Source: Pseudomonadota bacterium (GTDB lineage Bacteria > Pseudomonadota > Alphaproteobacteria > Kiloniellales > JACOMY01). Taken from it: a DNA stretch of 34,957 bases. The stretch's first letter is position 1, and each line of letters begins with the position of its first letter. Location: assembly GCA_029781795.1 (NCBI GenBank), contig JAKOWB010000443.1, positions 1 to 34,957 on the forward strand, given 5' to 3'. Positions 16,709 to 24,956 of this stretch are shown one piece after another. The translations under genes were made by a program, and so were the position numbers. The notes beneath the pieces are model-generated. The model worked only from the letters and a program-made list of their open reading frames with translations, was not told the origin of the DNA and ran no database searches.

Positions 16709-17652
16709 GAGCGACCCGCCTTCTTCTCCTCGCCTGCCTGGCGCTCGCCGGCTGCGGCGAGGACGAGCTCCGCGGCTGGCAGGGCTATGTCGAAGCGGAC
16801 CTGCGCTTCCTCGGCGCCGACCAGGCCGGCCGCGTCACCACGCTGGCCGTCGCCGAGGGCGACCAGGTGGCCGCCGGCGCCACGCTCTTCACGCTGGAGG
16901 ACCAGAGCGAGCGGGCGGCGCGCGACCAGGCCGCCGGCGCGCTGCAGGAGGCGAAGGCGCGGCTCGCCCGGCTGCAGGCGGCGCAGCAGCGCCCGGCGGA
17001 GATCGCCGTGCTGCAGGCCGAGGAGCAGAGCGCCATCGCCGCGCTGGCGCTCTCCATCGCCGAATTCAACCGCGTCTCGGCGCTCTTCGCGCATGGCAAC
17101 GCCAGCCGCTCGGCGCTGGACGAGGCGCGCGCGACGCGCGACCGCGACCAGGCAACGCTGCAGCAGATCCAGGGCCAGATCGCGCTCGCCCTGCTGCCGG
17201 CGCACGAGCTCGACATCGCCGCCGCCAAGGGCGCCGTGGCCGCGTCCGAGGCCGCGCTGGCGGCCGCCGAGACCGCGCTGGCGCGGCGCCGCGTCGTGGC
17301 GCCCGAGGCCGGGCTGGTGCAGGAGGTCTACTACCGCGCCGGCGAGGTGGCGCCGGCCGGCGCGCCGGTCGTGGCCCTGCTGCCGCCGGCCGCGCTGAAG
17401 GTCCGCTTCTTCGTGCCGCAGGCGGCGCTGGCCCAGGTGAAGCCGGGCGCCCGCGTCGCGGTCTCCTGCGACGGCTGCGGCGCGGCCATCGCGGCGCGCG
17501 TGACCTTCGTCGCGCGCGAGGCGGAGTTCACCCCGCCGGTGATCTATTCGCTGGAGGAGCGGCAGAAGCTGGTCTTCCTGGTCGAGGCCACGCCCGAGGA
17601 CCCGGCGCGCCTCAGCGTCGGCCAGCCGGTCGAGGTGACCCTGGCGCCATGA
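16705..17652 (+). CDS. HlyD-family periplasmic adaptor lipoprotein
   Basis: Membrane-fusion adaptor linking an ABC exporter to the outer membrane. The 315-residue product starts with a lipoprotein signal peptide ending in lipobox LAGC (cysteine 17), followed by G-E-D, so it should be anchored to a membrane. Then come a biotinyl-lipoyl half-motif (GRVTTLAVAEGDQVAAGATLF, about 40-60), a long alanine-rich coiled coil (about 70-185), and the second half-motif with RRRVVAPEAGLVQEVYY and AGEVAPAGAPVVALL, then a beta-barrel. Start overlaps the tetR stop by 4 bases; the ATPase gene overlaps its stop by 4 bases. The family resembles YhiI/YbhG of E. coli. Confidence 0.92.
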   Translation: MRATRLLLLACLALAGCGEDELRGWQGYVEADLRFLGADQAGRVTTLAVAEGDQVAAGATLFTLEDQSERAARDQAAGALQEAKARLARLQAAQQRPAEIAVLQAEEQSAIAALALSIAEFNRVSALFAHGNASRSALDEARATRDRDQATLQQIQGQIALALLPAHELDIAAAKGAVAASEAALAAAETALARRRVVAPEAGLVQEVYYRAGEVAPAGAPVVALLPPAALKVRFFVPQAALAQVKPGARVAVSCDGCGAAIAARVTFVAREAEFTPPVIYSLEERQKLVFLVEATPEDPARLSVGQPVEVTLAP

Positions 17653-18590
17653 ACGGCGAGATCGCCATCGACGTGCGGGGCCTGACCAAGCGCTTCGGCG
17701 CGCGCACGGTGGTCGAGGACCTGACGCTGCAGGTGCGGCGCGGGCAGATCTTCGGCTTCCTCGGCCCCAACGGCTCGGGCAAGACGACGACGATCCGCAT
17801 GCTGACCGGCCTGCTGACGCCCGACGCGGGCGCGGGCACCTGCCTCGGCTTCGACATCCGCACCCAGGCGCGGCTGATCAAGCGCCGCGTCGGCTACATG
17901 ACGCAGCGCTTCAGCCTCTACGAGGACCTGACGGTGCGCGAGAACCTGGCCTTCGTCGCCCGCGTCTATGGCCTGGACAAGCCGCGCCAGCGCGTCGAGG
18001 CGGCGCTGGCGCGCCTCGGCCTCGCCGACCGCGCCGGGCAGCTTGCCGGCACGCTGTCGGGCGGCTGGAAGCAGCGCCTGGCGCTGGGCGCCTGCACCCT
18101 GCCGGAACCCGAGCTGCTGCTGCTGGACGAGCCGACGGCCGGCGTCGACCCCAAGGCACGGCGCGACTTCTGGAACGAGATCCACGCCCTGGCGGCGCGT
18201 GGCCTGACGGTGCTGGTCTCCACCCACTACATGGACGAGGCCGAGCGCTGCCACGCCATCGCCTACATCGCCTACGGCAGGCTGCTGGCCGAGGGCACGG
18301 TGGAGCAGGTGATCGAGCGCGCGGGCCTTGCCACCTTCACCGTCAGCGGCGCGCTCGGCGACCTGGCCCAGCGCCTCGCCGGCGCGCCCGGCGTCGACAT
18401 GGTGGCGCCCTTCGGCAACGCGCTGCATGTCGCCGGGCGCGACCGTGCCGCGCTGGAGGCGGCGATCCGGCCGTACCGCGAGCAGCCGGGCCTGACCTGG
18501 CGTCCGGACGAGCCGACGCTGGAGGACGTGTTCATCGACCTGATGCGCGGCGCGCCGGACAACGGCGGCGCGGGGGAGATCGGCGCGTGA
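17649..18590 (+). CDS. ABC exporter ATP-binding protein
   Basis: Cytosolic ATPase that powers the exporter, 313 residues. Motifs are Walker A GPNGSGKTT (39-47), Q-loop glutamine in YMTQRFSLY (83-91), signature LSGGWKQR (136-143), Walker B LLLLDEP (156-162) and the switch histidine in STHYMDEAER. The signature has Trp where the consensus has Gln; this is common in YhhJ/YbhF-like exporters and does not suggest a defect. The C-terminal 90 residues after the core resemble the regulatory tail of DrrA-type exporters. Both ends overlap neighbours by ATGA, so the three genes form a tight operon. Unlike E. coli YbhF, it has a single nucleotide-binding domain and would act as a dimer. Confidence 0.94.
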   Translation: MNGEIAIDVRGLTKRFGARTVVEDLTLQVRRGQIFGFLGPNGSGKTTTIRMLTGLLTPDAGAGTCLGFDIRTQARLIKRRVGYMTQRFSLYEDLTVRENLAFVARVYGLDKPRQRVEAALARLGLADRAGQLAGTLSGGWKQRLALGACTLPEPELLLLDEPTAGVDPKARRDFWNEIHALAARGLTVLVSTHYMDEAERCHAIAYIAYGRLLAEGTVEQVIERAGLATFTVSGALGDLAQRLAGAPGVDMVAPFGNALHVAGRDRAALEAAIRPYREQPGLTWRPDEPTLEDVFIDLMRGAPDNGGAGEIGA

Positions 18591-19708
18591 GCGGCTTCCT
18601 CATCCGCACGCTGGCGATGACGCAGAAGGAGGTCCGCCAGCTCCGCCGCGACCGCGTCACCCTGGCCATGATGGTGATGATCCCGCTGCTGCAGCTCCTG
18701 CTCTTCGGCTATGCCATCAACACCAACCCGCGCCACCTGCCGACCGTGGTGCTGTTGCAGGAGGAGAGCGACGCCGGCCGCGCCCTGCTGGCGGCGCTCG
18801 GCAACACCGCCTACCTCGACTTCGTGCGCCGGGTGGAGGGCGAGGCCGAGTTCGACGCCGCGCTGGCCGGCGGCGAGGCGCTGATCGGCATCGAGATCCC
18901 GGCCGGCTTCGAGCGCGACCTGCGCCGTGGCCTGCGCCCCACGCTGCTGGTGGCGGTGGACGCGACCGACCCGGTGGCGACCGGCAGCGCGCTGACCGCC
19001 GTTGAGGGCGCGGCCGAAAGTGCCTTCCGCCACCTGCGCGGCCTGCCCGCGGCGGGGCCCGGCCCGCTGTTCCAGGTGGCGAGCCACGCGCGCTACAACC
19101 CGGCGGCGGTGACCCAGCTCAACGTCGTGCCGGGGCTGCTCGGCACCATCCTCACCATGACGCTGCTGATCTTCACCGCGCTTTCGGTCACCCGCGAGCG
19201 CGAGCGCGGCACGATGGAATCGCTGCTCGCCATGCCGATCCGCCCGCTGGAGATCATGCTGGGCAAGATCCTGCCCTACATCGCCATCGGCTTCCTGCAG
19301 GCGGTCATCATCGTCACCGCCGGCACGCTGGTCTTCGGCGTGCCGGTGGTCGGCAGCCTCCTGCTGCTGGGGCTGCTCTCGACCCTCTTCATCGCCGCCA
19401 ACCTGGCCGTCGGCTACAGCTTTTCCACCGTGGCGCGCAACCAGCTCCAGGCCGTGCAGATGGCCTTCATGTTCTTCCTGCCGAACATCCTGCTCTCGGG
19501 CTTCGTCTTCCCCTTCGCCGGCATGCCGACCTGGGCGCGCTGGATCGGCGAGGCGCTGCCGCTGACCCACTACATCCGCATCGTGCGCGGCATCATGCTG
19601 AAGGGCAGCGACCTCGCCCTGCTGCAGGGCGACGTGCTGGCGATGTGCGCCGCGCTGGTGGTGGTGACGGCGGTCGCGGTGACGCGCTTCCGGCAGACGC
19701 TGGATTAG
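18587..19708 (+). CDS. ABC-2 type exporter permease
   Basis: Membrane component of the exporter, 373 residues. The N-terminal cytosolic segment carries QKEVRQLRRDRVTLAMMV, typical of ABC-2 permeases of the YhhJ/YbhR type, then one helix (about 21-43), a large periplasmic domain (about 45-170), and five more hydrophobic segments to the C-terminus, including LGTILTMTLLIFTALSVTRERERGTMESLLAMPIRPLEIMLGK, a conserved coupling-helix stretch. The GTG at 18587 overlaps the ATPase stop. With one permease it would form a homodimer. A bidirectional hairpin lies 9 bases past the stop. Substrate not evident; drug, lipid or siderophore export are possible. Confidence 0.92.
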   Translation: MSGFLIRTLAMTQKEVRQLRRDRVTLAMMVMIPLLQLLLFGYAINTNPRHLPTVVLLQEESDAGRALLAALGNTAYLDFVRRVEGEAEFDAALAGGEALIGIEIPAGFERDLRRGLRPTLLVAVDATDPVATGSALTAVEGAAESAFRHLRGLPAAGPGPLFQVASHARYNPAAVTQLNVVPGLLGTILTMTLLIFTALSVTRERERGTMESLLAMPIRPLEIMLGKILPYIAIGFLQAVIIVTAGTLVFGVPVVGSLLLLGLLSTLFIAANLAVGYSFSTVARNQLQAVQMAFMFFLPNILLSGFVFPFAGMPTWARWIGEALPLTHYIRIVRGIMLKGSDLALLQGDVLAMCAALVVVTAVAVTRFRQTLD

Positions 19709-19716
19709 GTTGATAG

Positions 19717-19740
19717 CCCTCCCCCGTAAAGGGGGGAGGG
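19717..19740. terminator. bidirectional hairpin between exporter operon and pntB
   Basis: CCCTCCCCC (19717-19725) pairs with GGGGGAGGG (19732-19740) around GTAAAG. It sits between two convergent stops (19708 and 19752). There is no U-tract, so termination is inferred from position. It may be a reduced copy of the palindromic elements at 12222 and 14142. Confidence 0.55.
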
Positions 19741-19751
19741 GGAACCGGGGC

Positions 19752-21155
19752 CTAGAGCTTCTCCAGCGCCTTGACGATGTCCTCGGTCATCTTCTTGGCG
19801 TCGGCCAGCAGCATCATCGTCCGGTCCATGTAGAACAGCGGGTTGTCGACGCCGGCGTAGCCCGAGGCCATGGAGCGCTTCACGAAGAGCACGTTCTGCG
19901 CCTTCTCCACGTCCAGGATCGGCATGCCGTAGATCGGGCTCTTGGGATCGGTCTTGGCGCTGGGGTTGGTGACGTCGTTGGCGCCGATGACGTAGGCGAC
20001 CTCGGCCGCGGCGAACTCGCGGTTGATCTCCTCCATCTCGAAGACCTCGTCGTAGGGCACGTTGGCCTCGGCCAGCAGGACGTTCATGTGGCCCGGCATG
20101 CGGCCGGCCACGGGGTGGATGGCATAGGCCACCTCGACGCCCCGCTTCTTCAAGAGGTCCGCCATCTCGCGCAGCGCGTGCTGCGCCTGCGCCACGGCCA
20201 TGCCGTAGCCCGGCACGATGATGACCTTGGAGGCGTTGGCCATCAGGAAGGCGGCGTCGTCGGCCGCGCCCTGCTTGTAGGTCTTGTCGCCGGCATCGCC
20301 GCCGCCGCCGCCCGCCGCCGCCTCGCCGCCGAAGCCGCCGAGGATGACGGAGAAGAAGGAGCGGTTCATGCCCTTGCACATGATGTAGCTGAGGATCGCG
20401 CCCGAGGAGCCGACCAGCGCGCCGGTGACGATCAGCAGCGTGTTCTCCAGCGTGAAGCCGATGCCGCAGGCGGCCCAGCCGGAATAGGAGTTCAGCATCG
20501 AGATCACCACCGGCATGTCGGCACCGCCGATCGGGATGATGATGAGGATGCCGAGCGCCAGGGCGAGCAGCAGCAGCGCCCAGAAGGCGATGTCCGAGGT
20601 CTCCATCACCATCCAGACGCCGAGCGCGATGGCGCCGAGGCCGAGCAGCAGGTTCAGCCAGTGCTGCATCGGGAAGGTGACGGGCTTGCCGGAGATCAGG
20701 CCCTGCAGCTTGCCGAAGGCGATGATCGAGCCGGTGAAGGTGATGGCGCCGATGGCCAGGCCGATCGACATCTCCACCAGGCTGGAGGCCTGGATGTCGC
20801 CCCGCACGCCGATGCCATAGGCGGCCGGGTTGTAGAAGGCGGCGATGGCGACGAAGGTGGCGGCGAGGCCGACCAGCGAGTGGAAGGCGGCGACGAGCTG
20901 CGGCAGCGCCGTCATCTTGATCTTGAGCGCGATGACGGTGCCGACCGAGCCGCCGACCAGGATGCCGGCGGCGATCAGCCAGTAGCTCTGCACCCCCGGC
21001 ATCATCAGCGTGGTGGCGATGGCAATCGCCATGCCGAGCATGCCCAGCATGTTGCCGCGGCGGCTGGATTCCGGATGCGACAGGCCCTTCAGCGCCAGGA
21101 TGAAGAGCACCGAGGCCAGGAGGTAGAGCAGCGAGGCTTCCTCGAACGACAGCAT
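19752..21155 (-). CDS. pntB: NAD(P) transhydrogenase subunit beta
   Basis: Membrane subunit of the proton-pumping transhydrogenase, which makes NADPH from NADH using the proton gradient. The 467 residues contain about nine hydrophobic segments (1-275), among them LPQLVAAFHSLVGLAA, where the histidine belongs to the proton pathway, and then a flexible glycine-rich linker (about 280-300), longer than in many homologues. The C-terminal NADP(H)-binding domain III (300-467) shows VIIVPGYGMAVAQAQHAL, IHPVAGRMPGHMNVLLAEANVPYD and YVIGANDVTNPSA. Third gene of a three-gene operon, 11 bases after pntAB. Confidence 0.97.
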   Translation of the reverse strand: MLSFEEASLLYLLASVLFILALKGLSHPESSRRGNMLGMLGMAIAIATTLMMPGVQSYWLIAAGILVGGSVGTVIALKIKMTALPQLVAAFHSLVGLAATFVAIAAFYNPAAYGIGVRGDIQASSLVEMSIGLAIGAITFTGSIIAFGKLQGLISGKPVTFPMQHWLNLLLGLGAIALGVWMVMETSDIAFWALLLLALALGILIIIPIGGADMPVVISMLNSYSGWAACGIGFTLENTLLIVTGALVGSSGAILSYIMCKGMNRSFFSVILGGFGGEAAAGGGGGDAGDKTYKQGAADDAAFLMANASKVIIVPGYGMAVAQAQHALREMADLLKKRGVEVAYAIHPVAGRMPGHMNVLLAEANVPYDEVFEMEEINREFAAAEVAYVIGANDVTNPSAKTDPKSPIYGMPILDVEKAQNVLFVKRSMASGYAGVDNPLFYMDRTMMLLADAKKMTEDIVKALEKL

Positions 21156-21166
21156 GACGCGCCCCC

Positions 21167-21625
21167 TCAGTGCCCGGTCGCGGCGGGCTTGGCCGCCGCC
21201 GGCTTCTTCTTCTTGAACATGGCCAGCATCCGCTGGGTGACGATGAAGCCGCCGAAGATGTTGACGCTGGCCAGCATCACCGCGACGAAGCCCATGGCCT
21301 CGGAGAAGCCGAAGACGGCCGGGCCGGCGGCGATCAGCGCGCCGACGATGATGACCGACGAGATGGCGTTGGTGACGCCCATCAGCGGCGAGTGCAGCGC
21401 CGGCGTGACGCGCCAGACCACGTGGTAGCCGACGAAGATCGCCAGCACCAGCACGGTCAGCCCCAGCACCAGGGCGGAGCCGTGGCCGGCGGCCGGCGCG
21501 GCGGCGGACTGCGCGGCGTGCGCGGCGGTATCGGCCGCCTGGGCGGCGAGCTTCGCCGCGGCGTCGGCCAGCGCCTTGGCCTGCTCGGCCAGCTGCTGGG
21601 CGGAGGTGGTGAGCTGGTCGTTCAT
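21167..21625 (-). CDS. pntAB: NAD(P) transhydrogenase subunit alpha part 2
   Basis: Supplies the short membrane part of the alpha chain (domain II segment) in organisms where alpha is split, as in Rhodospirillum rubrum. The 152 residues begin with an alanine-rich, probably coiled-coil extension (about 5-45) before three helices (from about 53) containing [27 protein letters not shown], the conserved core of this subunit, and end in a lysine- and alanine-rich tail. Its ATG overlaps the pntAA stop by 4 bases. The N-terminal coil is longer than needed for a bare membrane subunit and may contact PntAA (inference). Confidence 0.94.
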   Translation of the reverse strand: MNDQLTTSAQQLAEQAKALADAAAKLAAQAADTAAHAAQSAAAPAAGHGSALVLGLTVLVLAIFVGYHVVWRVTPALHSPLMGVTNAISSVIIVGALIAAGPAVFGFSEAMGFVAVMLASVNIFGGFIVTQRMLAMFKKKKPAAAKPAATGH

Positions 21626-22827
21626 GCCCCGGTTCCTGCGTTGGAGGTCTCGGCGTTGGCGGGCTCGGCGGGCTTCGGCTCGGCCATCTTGGCGAGCGCG
21701 TCCTTGACGCGCGGCTCGATCACCGCGCCGTCGCGGGTCACCAGCGTGCCCTTGATGATCTCGTCGTCCCAGTTGACCTTCAGGTCCTTGCTCTCCTTGT
21801 CGAGCGAGAGCTGCAGGAAGGTCAGAAGGTTGCGGGCATAGAGCTGGCTCGCCACGGTGGCGAGGCGCGAGGGCACGTTGCGGTGGCCGACGATGATGAC
21901 GTTGTGGCGCTTGACCACCTCGCCGGCGACCGAGCCCTCGACGTTGCCGCCGGTCTCCACCGCCAGGTCGACGATGACCGAGCCCGGCTTCATCGAGGCG
22001 ACCATGGCGTCGGTGACGAGGCGCGGCGCCGGCCGGCCGGGGATCAGCGCCGTGGTGATCACCACGTCCATCCTGGCGATGGTCTGGGCGATGAGCGCGG
22101 CCTGCTTGGCCTGGTATTCCTTGCTCATCTCCTTGGCGTAGCCGCCGGCGGTCTCCGCCTGCTTGAACTCCTCGTCCTCCACGGCGACGAACTTGCCGCC
22201 GAGCGAGGCGACCTGCTCCTTCGCCGCGGGCCTGACGTCGGTCGCGTGCACCACGCCGCCCAGGCGCTTGGCCGTGGCGATGGCCTGCAGGCCGGCGACG
22301 CCGGCGCCCATCACCAGCACCTGCGCCGGCTTCACCGTGCCGGCGGCGGTGGTCATCATCGGGAAGGCGCCGCCGAAGTGCTCGCAGGCATCCAGCACCG
22401 CCTTGTAGCCGGCGAGGTTCGCCTGGCTGGAGAGCACGTCCATCGACTGCGCGCGGGTGATGCGCGGCACCAGGTCCATGGCGAAGGCGACGAGGCCCTT
22501 CTCGGCCAGCAGCGCCATGTCCTTGGGCGCGCGCCAGGGGTCCATGATGGCGATGACCAGCGTCCCGGGGGCCAGGCCTGCCAGCTCCTCCGACAGCGGG
22601 CGCTGCACCTTCAGCACCACGGCGGCGTCGCGGTAGAGCGTGGCCTGATCGGCGACGATCTCGGCGCCGGCCTCGGCGAAGGCCTGGTCGGTGATGGCCG
22701 AGCCGAGGCCGGCCCCGGCCTCGACCGCGACCGTCTGGCCGAGTCCCACTAGCTTCTTCACCGTCTCCGGCGTCGCGGCGACGCGCGCCTCATAGGGGCG
22801 CCGCTCCTTGGGAATGGCGATCTTCAT
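21622..22827 (-). CDS. pntAA: NAD(P) transhydrogenase subunit alpha part 1
   Basis: NAD(H)-binding soluble domain I of the transhydrogenase, 401 residues. It shows the N-terminal [20 protein letters not shown], the RQD-loop region around [23 protein letters not shown], the NAD-binding motif GAGVAGL (174-180), and [17 protein letters not shown], all family hallmarks. The extension after residue 380 ([17 protein letters not shown]) is a low-complexity linker. AGGAG lies 6 bases before the ATG at 22827. First gene of pntAA-pntAB-pntB; the gap to the divergent outer-membrane gene is 245 bases and holds both promoters. Confidence 0.96.
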   Translation of the reverse strand: MKIAIPKERRPYEARVAATPETVKKLVGLGQTVAVEAGAGLGSAITDQAFAEAGAEIVADQATLYRDAAVVLKVQRPLSEELAGLAPGTLVIAIMDPWRAPKDMALLAEKGLVAFAMDLVPRITRAQSMDVLSSQANLAGYKAVLDACEHFGGAFPMMTTAAGTVKPAQVLVMGAGVAGLQAIATAKRLGGVVHATDVRPAAKEQVASLGGKFVAVEDEEFKQAETAGGYAKEMSKEYQAKQAALIAQTIARMDVVITTALIPGRPAPRLVTDAMVASMKPGSVIVDLAVETGGNVEGSVAGEVVKRHNVIIVGHRNVPSRLATVASQLYARNLLTFLQLSLDKESKDLKVNWDDEIIKGTLVTRDGAVIEPRVKDALAKMAEPKPAEPANAETSNAGTGA

Positions 22828-23011
22828 CCCGGACTCCTGACCCTCTCTAACGGGCGCTCATGCTGCGGCTGGGGCGGCCCCCTGCCGCGGCCGGTCACTC
22901 TGCCGAGGAACGCCACAGGTCACAAGCGCGCTCTTGCACTGCACCCAAGTCTGGTGGCCCGCGGGCGAGGCTGCCTGCGAAATGTTATCAAAGGATTGAT
23001 TGCTTTGAACA

Positions 23012-23039
23012 TTGTACTCTCGTGTCTATCCGATAGTAT
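23012..23039 (+). promoter_or_regulatory. promoter of the outer-membrane protein gene
   Basis: TTGTAC (23012-23017) and TAGTAT (23034-23039) are spaced by 16 bases, with the start codon at 23073. The surrounding 50 bases are clearly AT-rich against the local background, as expected for a strong promoter. The distance predicts a leader of about 27 bases. Hexamers and spacing are seen; activity is inferred. Confidence 0.45.
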
Positions 23040-23072
23040 GTGCGTCGGGATTCGGAATCGGGGGTAAGGGGA

Positions 23073-24077
23073 ATGACCCGCAAGGCTCTTCTGCTGGCGT
23101 CGGCGACGCTTTGGCTGGGCGCGACGGGCGCCGCGGCCGACTCTAGCAAGCTCGGCTGGTTCGGCTCGCTCGACGGCGGCTGGTCCTTCGTCAACGGCGG
23201 CGAGACGATCTATGCCATCAACCGCTCGGGCTATCCCGACTTCCAGGAGCGCAACGTCGACCTCAGCGGCGGCGTGCAGGGCTCGGTTATGCTGGGCTAC
23301 CGCTTCAACAGCGGCTGGGACTTCGGCCTCCGCGTCGGCGCGCTGGTCACCAAGGAGAACAGCGACTTCACTTACGACTACGGTCCCGACGTGCCGCCCG
23401 TTGACGGTGGCTTGCGCCCGCCGCTCTCCTCCGGCGGCCCGGTGGTCGACGACTACAATGGCAACCAGCGCGGCTATGAGTTCGACACGGCAAAGGGCAC
23501 GGCCGACCTGACGCAGGTCATGGTCGATTTCGAGGCCGGCTATGACGTCGGCCTGGGCGAGAGCTCGTCGCTGCGAGTCTTCGGCGGCCTCCGCCTCGGC
23601 TTTATCGACGTCGATACGCAGATGAGCTTCGGCGACGGCGGCGAGCTGGACGGCGAGTTGCGGACCGAGCGTAGCAGCAGCTTCGTCGGCGCCGGCCCGC
23701 GCCTCGGCGTCCAGGGCGCGCTCGATCTCGGCGGCGGCTTTTCGCTGTTCGGCGGCCTCGGCGGCTCGGTCCTGCTGGGTCAGATGAAGGTCAGCTACAT
23801 GACCCAGGCCTATGGCGGCACCGGCTCCAACCAGGTGACCACGGCCAGGGTGGTCTACCAGCTCGACGGCGAGGCCGGTGTGGGCTTCTCGCTGGCCGAT
23901 GCCGGCGTTCTGGGTGAGATTCAGATCGGCGTGCGCGGCAGCCAGTCCTGGAACGCGGTCGACGGCTCGACGCCCACGGGCGTGATCGACCCGCCGCAGT
24001 CCGGTCTCTCCTTCGGCGACAGCCACGAGAACATCACCGCCTACGGGCCCTTCGTCAGGCTGGTGTTCCAGTTCTGA
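23073..24077 (+). CDS. outer-membrane beta-barrel protein
   Basis: A 334-residue protein with a Sec signal peptide (MTRKALLLASATLWLGATGAAA, cut before D23 or so) and a C-terminal phenylalanine (LVFQF), the outer-membrane barrel insertion signal. The body has many amphipathic beta strands with alternating aromatic and glycine residues (WDFGLRVGALV, FGGLRLGFIDVD, FVGAGPRLGVQGALD, GFSLFGGLGGSVLLG), like the Lpg1974/MOMP-type or related porin families; no exact family can be fixed by eye. The ATG at 23073 follows GGGG at 23068-23071 and the AT-rich promoter region. It ends convergently with the sulfotransferase gene, overlapping it by 23 bases. Confidence 0.85.
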   Translation: MTRKALLLASATLWLGATGAAADSSKLGWFGSLDGGWSFVNGGETIYAINRSGYPDFQERNVDLSGGVQGSVMLGYRFNSGWDFGLRVGALVTKENSDFTYDYGPDVPPVDGGLRPPLSSGGPVVDDYNGNQRGYEFDTAKGTADLTQVMVDFEAGYDVGLGESSSLRVFGGLRLGFIDVDTQMSFGDGGELDGELRTERSSSFVGAGPRLGVQGALDLGGGFSLFGGLGGSVLLGQMKVSYMTQAYGGTGSNQVTTARVVYQLDGEAGVGFSLADAGVLGEIQIGVRGSQSWNAVDGSTPTGVIDPPQSGLSFGDSHENITAYGPFVRLVFQF

Positions 24078-24924
24078 CCGGCTCGCCGGCGACGAGATAG
24101 CCGAAGCGCTCCATCTGCTCGCGGTTGGCGGTGACCACGGCCTCGACCTGGCGCGGGGTCAGGACCTCCTGCCATTGGCCGGCCCGGCCGGCCCGGAAGA
24201 AGCTGGCCGACTGCCTTGGCTTCTCGCGGAAGCCGGCGGCTGATTCCTGGCCGGCGAGCCGCTCGAAGGACGAGGCCGCGATGGCGGCCTCGAGCTGCGC
24301 CTCGGTCGGCTCCAGCAGCAGGTGCCGGGCGAGACGCGCGAAGGTCTCGCGCGGCCGATCCAGCATGTCCTCGTAGCGCATGACGAAAAGCGTGCGGCTG
24401 GGCCGCCGTGTCCAGGACAGCACGTTTTCGCGCCAGGCGCCGTAGATCTCGCCGGCACCGCCCTCGTGATTGTCGATGGCGTAGCCGGGATCGTTGAGGC
24501 GCTGGATCGCCGCGTCCTGGTCGATGGCGAAGTGGTGCGCGAGGGAGACCGCCACGTCCAGCGGGTTGCGCACGATATAGACCGCGCCCGAGGTCACCTT
24601 GAAGTTGATCGTCGGGTGGCCGTGCGACAGTACCAGGGCATTGTGCGTCTTGACGAAGACCACGCCGCGGGCCTCCGCCGCGATGCGCGCCTGCGCCCGC
24701 GGCCGCAGCGCCGCCGCCTCGGCGGCGCCGGTCTCCGCCAGCGGCTTCGCCAGCAGGTCGCGCCACCAGATGGGATAGACGTCCCAGGTGGTCAGCGCGC
24801 CCATGTCGTTGATGTCCTGCGCCGCCGGCCGGCCCTGCAGCGCCGCCAGCAGGCTGTGCAGGAAGCTGCGCGTCCAGGTGTTGCCGGAACGCGGATAGGA
24901 AGCGAGCCAGACGATCGAGCCCAT
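24055..24924 (-). CDS. sulfotransferase domain protein
   Basis: PAPS-dependent sulfotransferase-like protein, 289 residues. It has the 5'-phosphosulfate-binding loop YPRSGNTW (10-17), a KTH motif (VVFVKTHNAL, about 87-96) and the 3'-phosphate-binding motif YIVRNPLDVAVS, all hallmarks of cytosolic-type sulfotransferases. The acceptor is unknown; relatives act on alcohols, phenols or lipids. It is on the same strand as the dioxygenase gene, 32 bases downstream, so they are probably co-transcribed. The end overlaps the outer-membrane gene by 23 bases in opposite sense, unusual for tightly packed coding DNA. Confidence 0.9.
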   Translation of the reverse strand: MGSIVWLASYPRSGNTWTRSFLHSLLAALQGRPAAQDINDMGALTTWDVYPIWWRDLLAKPLAETGAAEAAALRPRAQARIAAEARGVVFVKTHNALVLSHGHPTINFKVTSGAVYIVRNPLDVAVSLAHHFAIDQDAAIQRLNDPGYAIDNHEGGAGEIYGAWRENVLSWTRRPSRTLFVMRYEDMLDRPRETFARLARHLLLEPTEAQLEAAIAASSFERLAGQESAAGFREKPRQSASFFRAGRAGQWQEVLTPRQVEAVVTANREQMERFGYLVAGEPVRTGTPA

Positions 24925-24956
24925 GGCGGCAGTCTAGCCAGCCCGCCGCCGCGCCG

